Origin: Rutstroemia sp. NJR-2017a BVV2
Taxonomy: Eukaryota; Ascomycota; Leotiomycetes; Helotiales; Rutstroemiaceae
Length of the DNA stretch: 64,000 nucleotides
Reading direction: 5' to 3'
Assembly (NCBI GenBank): GCA_002946415.1
Contig: NJPS01000070.1
Coordinates: 248,001-312,000 of the forward strand
Positions 58,398 to 64,000 of this stretch are shown piece by piece. Numbering within the stretch: the stretch's first letter is position 1; every line of letters starts with the position of its first letter. The notes beneath the pieces were generated by a model. It saw only the letters and a list, made by a program, of their open reading frames with translations, was not told the DNA's origin and made no database searches. The position numbers and the translations under genes were made by a program.

Positions 58398-59129
58398 GAT
58401 TGCTGTTGTACTGATTTTCTCCTCAAATGTACGGATTTGATTAACGAAAGTTGGATTGTCCGATCTGCAAGAGTAGGACAACTGTGGAATTGAAAACCGA
58501 AACACAAAGTTTGATTTCTCCAGCTTAGGAGAAACATTCACGTTTTATACATTTTTCCCGCCAACTCGGGCTGAGTCCAAGACTGAGCTGCCTCCTGAAT
58601 GATCACAGCTGAGTGAATGTTGACAGGGATCATCTGTAGGGACATGACAGTCAGGCACACACGTGGAAACCACGAGCTGATGTGCGACGCAATGCAATGC
58701 AATGCAGTTCGCATGCATCAGATCCTAGGTACCCAGATTGACGGTAGCGTAATGTGGTGAATGTAACGTAGGCATTCGGCCGCCGACGACCGAAGAGGGT
58801 GCCCATGCTCTCGCCCGAGAAGATGACAAGTTCCGCCAATAAGATGTGGATCACAGCATCCATCCCTTTTAATCCCTGTACGACCATATCTTTATGTATA
58901 GCCATCGGAACAGTAAGATAAACGAAGGATTTGAATTTCTGGGATATATCTGGGGTACAGGGAGACATTTTCATGCCAATCCCACTGTTGTGTAAGTCTC
59001 ACATTTGAACGGGCTGATTTCCCACCGCTCTGGCTTACAGTTCTTCGTGTTCGTGCTAGGAAAACGGAATAGCTTAGGCGCTTATCACTATATTTTCGAT
59101 TTTTGAGATTCTGGTTCCAGAATACAGCC
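58398..59129. promoter_or_regulatory. bidirectional promoter of GMC and NmrA-like genes
   Basis: 732 bases between divergent starts. Carries the weaker palindrome at 58777-58785 and a GCAATGCAATGCAATGCA repeat near 58690. Confidence 0.5.
58777..58785. promoter_or_regulatory. CGG-N3-CCG site 4 (weaker)
   Basis: TTCGGCCGCCG on the plus strand; the minus strand reads CGGCGGCCGAAT, matching the cluster consensus CGG-N3-CCGAA except for the last A. 345 bases from the NmrA-like ATG. Confidence 0.4.
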
Positions 59130-60213
59130 ATGGCCGAACGCAAATTGTTTGTTGTTATCGGAATTACCGGGAATCAGGGAGGATCCGTAGCCAGAACCTT
59201 CCTTGATGATCCCGAAATGAAATCGAAGTATCGCCTTCGCGGAATCACTCGAGACCCTACGTCGAGCCAATCGCAAAAGTTGGTATCTGAAGGGGTGGAG
59301 ATGGTCAGTGCCAATCTTCATGACCCATCGACACTCTTGAAGGCTTTTGAGGGAGCCCACGTTATTTTTTCCGTGACGGACTTTTGGAAGCCTTATCTGG
59401 ACGAAAAGAATCAAGCGACGGCTCGTGAGCAGGGAAAGCATATCGGTGAACTCTGCTATGAGCTCGAATACGAACAGGGACGAAACATTGCTGATGCTGC
59501 TTCCAAGACCCCGACTCTGGAGCGATTCGTGGTGTCTATGGTGTGTAGCACCAAGCAGCGCAGCAATGGTCTTTACAGCAAGATCTACCACTTCGATGCC
59601 AAAGCCGATATGATCTCGTACATCAAGTCGACACACCCAGCGCTCGCTGCGAAGATGAGTGAATTGAACATGGGCGTCTTTATGACCGCATGGAGATTCA
59701 CACCGTCGCTCATGGCTCCTCAGAAAATGGAGGATGGGGTTCATGTCTTGAGACTGCCGTGTAATCCCGACACACCAATCCCATTCGTCGATGCGGGGAA
59801 TGACACAGGTCCATTTGTACGCACGTTACTAGCCAAAGAGCCGGGCATCCAGCTCTACGGCGCGGTAACACTCATGAGTTGGAATGAGTGGCTCACTTTG
59901 TGGGGTAGGATTATGGGTAAGAAAACCAGATTCCAACTTGTCACCGTGGAGTTCTGGGAAGAGGAAATGGCCAAATGGGCTCCCCAGGGGTTCGGGACGG
60001 AGATTGCAGAGATGTTTGAGTTTATGGGCAAATATGGGTATGATGGTGGAGATCCCGAATGTAAAAGATGGTGGGAGGTAAGTTCAGATCCTGATAGTGT
60101 GTACATGCGGCGTGGTATTAACTTATCTCTAGTTGGTGGATAATGTCCCGGGAATCAGTAGCGTAGAAGAGTTCATTAAGAATGAGGATTGGTCTTCGGT
60201 AGTTGGGAACTGA
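59130..60213 (+). CDS. NmrA-like NAD(P)-binding protein
   Basis: Two exons, 59130-60077 and 60133-60213, give 342 residues; the 55-nt intron replaces a false read-through end. The start at 59130 puts MAERKLFVVIGITGNQGGSV at the N-terminus, the NmrA-type variant of the dinucleotide motif GxxGxxG. RGITRDPTS matches the loop that senses NADP phosphate, and PFVDAGNDTG near 225 is typical of fungal NmrA/HSCARG proteins. The catalytic Tyr-Lys pair of true SDR enzymes is not in its usual place. It may be a redox-sensing regulator or an isoflavone-reductase-like enzyme; these cannot be told apart here. Confidence 0.88.
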
Positions 60214-61258
60214 TCTTGGGTATTACTGTAGCTACGCAAGTAGTCGTGTCATTGATTGGGAGTTTTTGCCATGGATTCATGCTAGACTTTACCGCTCTAT
60301 ACTATCATTTCAACATCGAAGGGTCTACGAAGAGAAATCTCATTCCGCTATTTCTACTTAATGAATGTGTATGCTTAATTTCTATGGGATGTCATGCCAG
60401 TACTACAATTATGAAAAGAGGAATGCAAAGTAAATAGGCTGCGGAATGGGTACCTATGGGTGGGTAATTTTACCTCTTCCACCCACTCAAGGGTACCTAT
60501 AGGTACCCATCTACCTAATCAGGGGTGTTATATACCAGAAATGGGCCTGTGACGGCCAATATGTAGTAAAAATAGCCCCCAACCCACCCACTGGGTACCC
60601 ATCAGTTATCAAAATCCACCGGTGCCCCAACCAGGCGGGTACCCCACCCACGCGGTGGATGAGTCCGTAGCCTAAAAGTAAATGATCAAGCTCAACTGGT
60701 GCTTTTTGCTACATTTGGATCATGGCCTTGAAAAAGCTTGAAAGTACACTAGAAGGCAAACCGAGGTACGATGCACCTGGAAAGCATTTGGAGATGCTTC
60801 GAAACTGCCGTGCCATCTATCACAACGCTTATTTACTATCTAAGCTCTTACATGAAGTTTCCAGGAATCGTTGCTTTTTTTCCCTGCTTATTTTCTATGT
60901 GCCGCACAGCCATGGGCGTGGTATGATCCAGATTTAAGGGCGAAAATCCTTCACCGCAACCCAAATTGTAAGACTCAGCCTTATGTTAGAACAATATCAT
61001 GCCGAGCTTACGGGACTGAAAAGTGTAGAGTATGATTTGGGCTTGATATGGTTGTATGCGGCGTAGCTGGGAAGGTTTGTCATACAGTACACAACGGATA
61101 CGACACATCCACCCCCTATTCAGTACATCGAAGTAATTGGCCTGTAAACACAAGGAGGATGCTGGTTTATTTTATTTGATCATTGACCACTGTGCAGCAG
61201 AAAGACACTGCCATAACTAAATTACATAACTCAATGCTTCCTTCAGGAAACATGCCAT
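60214..61258. other. intergenic holding MITE copy B
   Basis: Apart from the MITE, one 71-codon frame at 60722-60937 (plus) has no recognisable motif and may be debris. Convergent 3' ends of NmrA-like and SDR genes. Confidence 0.5.
60435..60674 (+). mobile_element. hAT-type MITE, copy B
   Basis: 240 bp, ends TAGGCTGCGGA and TCCGTAGCCTA, flanked by the perfect 8-bp duplication AAAGTAAA (60427-60434, 60675-60682). Its reverse complement aligns with copy A along the whole length (shared GTTGGGGGCTATTTTT and GGCCGTCAC). No coding capacity. Confidence 0.92.
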
Positions 61259-62138
61259 CTACCATGGCTGAATTCCGTTTGCGGTAACAACCTTGCCAAC
61301 ATCAGCATCTCTGGTTCCCTCAATAACACTTCTGATAAAGCCGCCTGCAATACTAGGGTCCTGCGCACCCATCTTCTTCAAATTCTCAGCACCGGCTCCT
61401 CCCAAGCCTGTAGCCAGGAACCCTGGTGAGATAGCCCAAACCTTGACACCATCTTCATGGAGGATACGGTGCCATTCCCGCATCAACATGTTCAACCCAG
61501 TCTTTGCACTACGATAAGCCGGAACATTGAAGGTCTTTCCATCAAAGTTGCTCTTGGGCCAGCCCTTTGGTGAATAGTGGTTTACAGCAAAAGCCATGTT
61601 TTCAGAGTTGGTAACGGAAGATGTACCCGATGTTATGAAGAGTAAACGAGGGCTTGACGATTGGAAAAGTAAAGGCATGAAGGTAGTCGTCATAACCTGA
61701 GTACCGGTAACGTTGACATCCCATGACTTATTCCACATCTCACGCTCAGTCAACTTTCCCTTTGGAGCTTGCTGTTGGTCAAATTGTCCACCTAGTTCTC
61801 TGAGTCAGTATTGGAATCATACATAGAGGAGAATTATCTGAGAGGTACTAACCAGCATTGTTGACTAAGGTGTCAACTCTACCGAACTTGGTTTGGACTT
61901 CCTCGAAGGCTTTCTTGATGGAATCATCTTCTTCGATATCGACCTGAACTGCCGAGAGTTTACTAGCAGACTGCGGGAACTCAGCTGTGGCAGAGCTGAT
62001 GGCGTCGTTAACCTTGGTCAAGGAACGTCCGGCGAGAATAACGTCGTATGCCTTGGTGGAAGCGCAAAGTGCCTTCACAATCTCATAACCGATACCGGTG
62101 TTTGCACCGGTAATCAAGACAACTTCTCGTAAAGCCAT
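61259..62138 (-). CDS. short-chain dehydrogenase/reductase
   Basis: Two exons, 62138-61853 and 61791-61259, give 272 residues. The cofactor motif TGANTGIG (about 10-17), NNAGG (about 93-97, spanning the intron), the catalytic Ser in ITSGTSS and YRSAK (Tyr and Lys, about 189-193) form a complete classical SDR active site. AGRS after beta-2 favours NADP(H). It would interconvert a ketone and a secondary alcohol, or reduce a carbonyl in a small molecule. Cytosolic, no signal. Adjacent on the same strand to a P450 running off the window. Confidence 0.9.
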
Positions 62139-62794
62139 TTTGTAAATGTGGTAATGTTTTGAATTGCGGTAATGCGTAGAGTAGATGTTGATGTCTGTTC
62201 TGTTCTGTTCTGACTAGTTGTTCTTACTAGAGATTGATCTGGGATTAGCAAGTAAGTCGTCGTTATATATAGCAATCGTTCTGTTCTGTTTGCGGTTAGC
62301 GTTCTCAGACCAGGAAGCGGGGGACTTAAGGTTATCTCCTACGGCGGGAGCTTATCGCCTATGCCGGGAAACCCGTCTCGGCCGAGATGCGCCGGCCCGC
62401 GAGTGGACGGGGAATGCGCCCCACGCGCCCGTAACTCTATCGTCCGAGAACATATTCTTGGCAAACAAAGTCGGCCGAGCAAGCACAACGATCTTTAGTG
62501 TGAAATGTTTCCTTCAACGGATACGACATGTCTCTTGCTATGTCAAAATGCAATTACGGCGGACTAGATGACTTAATCACGGTACACTTCTAAATTTAGA
62601 ACAAGGCTGTTGAAGCTCAATGATGTTGAGAGATACTTGTACAAAAATGAATCTTCGCAGAAATCTCAAATATCTATTAAGAAAGTTGATGGCTTTGAAG
62701 AGCTTACTATTGGAAAAAGCATAGAGTCAGAATTCTAATTTATTATTATAACCCAGAAGCAATTAACTTGCTCTATGACTTTAATCTTCATCTT
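62139..62794. other. SDR promoter region
   Basis: Holds two copies of the palindrome TCGGCCGA (62378-62385, 62471-62478), TCTGT repeats near 62190-62215 and a GC-rich patch. No gene seen. Confidence 0.5.
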
Positions 62795-64000
62795 CTAGTA
62801 TTTCTGCCTTACCGCCGGCCTCAGTCTACACATCAAAGGCCCCTTCTGCCAAAACCCCTGCACTTTTTGCCCCGCCATCCAGCCCTCCTGCCCCCCCTCC
62901 ATCTCCCAATCAAACCTCCAAATCAGCTTCGCAAGCAACAACCTCATCTCTGCTCTCGCAATATTCTTCCCCAGACAATTCCTTGGTCCATACGAAAACG
63001 GTTGCATGCATTCTTTATTATCACCCGCAAATGGCGGTAGATCTTTACTTTCCCTCAGCCACCTTTCTGGATGGAATTCGTCCGCGAGATGAAAATTAGA
63101 TGGCGAGTGATATGTAGAGTAATGATGCACGCCAACGGTTGTACCCTCGGGGACGAAAGACCCAGAAATTGTTTCCCCGCCGGAAGATACACAACGGGGT
63201 AGTGTGATGGCGACAGGGGGATAGAGGCGCAAGGTTTCGGTGATCACAGCGTCGAGATACTCAAGTTTATGGATACTGGCAAGAGTTATCTCATCCTCGT
63301 TCATATGAGCGCTTCGGATTTCCTCTAGAAGACGTTTGTACACAGGTTCATGCGTGAGCATTAGGAAAAATGCACCGGAGAGTGCGGTAGCTGTGGATTC
63401 TGACCCGGCGATACTGAGCGAGAAGGCATTTACATTGATTTCGGCCGGACTCATGCCCTTCTCGTTATTAGCGGACAGAATATAATGCAAGAAATCCCGA
63501 TGTTCGGATCCGGCAGCGATGCGGCGCTGTACGGTTTGCATAGCTGTTCCGATATGTTTTTTGCGCTGGCCCATGACGGATGCGGGAGTGAAAAACTGTC
63601 GAATTCCCATGATTTTGTAGTATTTACACATTTGATTGAGAGTGAGTTCAGATGCCATGGCTGTGATGGCCCGAACGAAAGGTACGTAGTCGCCCTTGTC
63701 AAGACAACCGAAGTTCTCGCCAAAGCTCATGTGGCCGATGAGGTCGAAGGATGCGAATGTTAGCCAGGACACCATGTTCAATGGGCCCTTATTACATTCG
63801 CGAGAAAGTTGATCGAGTAGCTTGCGTGAGTAGAGCTGTAAGATGGGTTCTTGCTCACGAAGAGCAGATTCGGAGAATGCATGAGAAAGGAGGCGCCGTT
63901 GGCGAGTGTGGGTTTCTCGATCAGCAACTAGGATGTTTTGCGCGCCGGTGGGAGTGTGGAGACGGAAGACCGGGTCCTTGCTCATCTCCTCTTTGCGATG
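62795..64000 (-). CDS. cytochrome P450, partial at window edge
   Basis: The C-terminal 400 or so residues of a P450, open through the right edge (the codons before MSKDPVFRLH continue in frame to 64000). The helix C motif HTRQRRLLSHAFS, helix I AGSESTAT, ExxR as ETLR, PERW and haem loop FSYGPRNCLG are all present and intact. A loop-rich C-terminus (EGGQEGWMAGQKVQGF) follows the haem region. The type resembles fungal P450s acting on aromatic or polyketide intermediates. The N-terminal anchor and earlier exons lie outside. Same strand as, and 656 bases downstream of, the SDR. Confidence 0.9.
   Translation of the reverse strand, partial: HRKEEMSKDPVFRLHTPTGAQNILVADRETHTRQRRLLSHAFSESALREQEPILQLYSRKLLDQLSRECNKGPLNMVSWLTFASFDLIGHMSFGENFGCLDKGDYVPFVRAITAMASELTLNQMCKYYKIMGIRQFFTPASVMGQRKKHIGTAMQTVQRRIAAGSEHRDFLHYILSANNEKGMSPAEINVNAFSLSIAGSESTATALSGAFFLMLTHEPVYKRLLEEIRSAHMNEDEITLASIHKLEYLDAVITETLRLYPPVAITLPRCVSSGGETISGSFVPEGTTVGVHHYSTYHSPSNFHLADEFHPERWLRESKDLPPFAGDNKECMQPFSYGPRNCLGKNIARAEMRLLLAKLIWRFDWEMEGGQEGWMAGQKVQGFWQKGPLMCRLRPAVRQKY

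Noticed and set aside
59088..59744. 218-codon minus-strand frame
   Set aside because: Lies opposite the NmrA-like gene, which has a clear NAD(P)-binding motif and correct splice structure.
60722..60937. 71-codon plus-strand frame beside MITE copy B
   Set aside because: No motif, no homology recognised and no clear gene context; left as possible debris.
1..64000. tRNA, rRNA or CRISPR arrays
   Set aside because: None recognised on either strand by eye; CRISPR is not expected in a fungal nuclear genome.
6963..64000. A PKS, NRPS, terpene cyclase or DMATS backbone gene
   Set aside because: No such large enzyme or its core motifs are present, so neither gene set is called a full biosynthetic cluster.

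Overview
The window is genomic DNA from a filamentous ascomycete (Pezizomycotina). It shows short GT-AG introns of about 48-95 nt in most genes, Zn2Cys6 regulation, many MFS transporters and P450s, an AA16-like lytic polysaccharide monooxygenase, Ty1/copia retrotransposons and non-autonomous DNA transposons. A leotiomycete is an impression only. Exon structures were worked out by hand from splice consensus, reading phase and family alignment knowledge; none is backed by transcripts.

Layout. 1-5 kb: a HAD phosphatase and a 14-TM vacuolar-type MFS transporter, in repeat-rich intergenic DNA. 7-24 kb: a metabolic gene set made of a flavin monooxygenase, a secreted LPMO, a CocE/NonD-type hydrolase, two MFS transporters, a PhyH-type Fe(II)/2-oxoglutarate dioxygenase and a Zn2Cys6 activator. 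No polyketide synthase, NRPS or terpene cyclase is present, so a backbone enzyme would lie elsewhere or the set is catabolic. 24.8-34.8 kb: a copia element with a second, intact copia element nested in its integrase region; both have identical LTR pairs and exact 5-bp target duplications. 35-38 kb: gene debris, namely a P450 lacking its haem exon and an unidentified broken reading frame. 38-44 kb: an MFS drug-type transporter, the housekeeping prefoldin subunit 4 gene (four small exons) and a secreted histidine acid phosphatase. 44-46 kb: a P450 pseudogene broken by a stop codon and by an 8-bp duplication in the haem motif.

46.7-64 kb is the most interesting part: a dense oxidative gene set with a monocarboxylate-type transporter, an iron-dependent maleylacetate-reductase-like dehydrogenase, a salicylate-hydroxylase-like FAD monooxygenase, an EthD-domain protein, a pisatin-demethylase-like P450, a secreted GMC oxidoreductase, an NmrA-like protein, an SDR and a second P450 running off the window. 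Three of its promoters carry the same palindrome core, CGG-N3-CCGAAA, and a fourth shared promoter carries a weaker relative. I infer a co-regulated aromatic-catabolic or specialised-metabolite cluster controlled by a binuclear zinc factor. Two inverted copies of a hAT-type MITE with perfect 8-bp target duplications flank its GMC/NmrA pair, and one of them contains a nested Tc1/mariner-type MITE.
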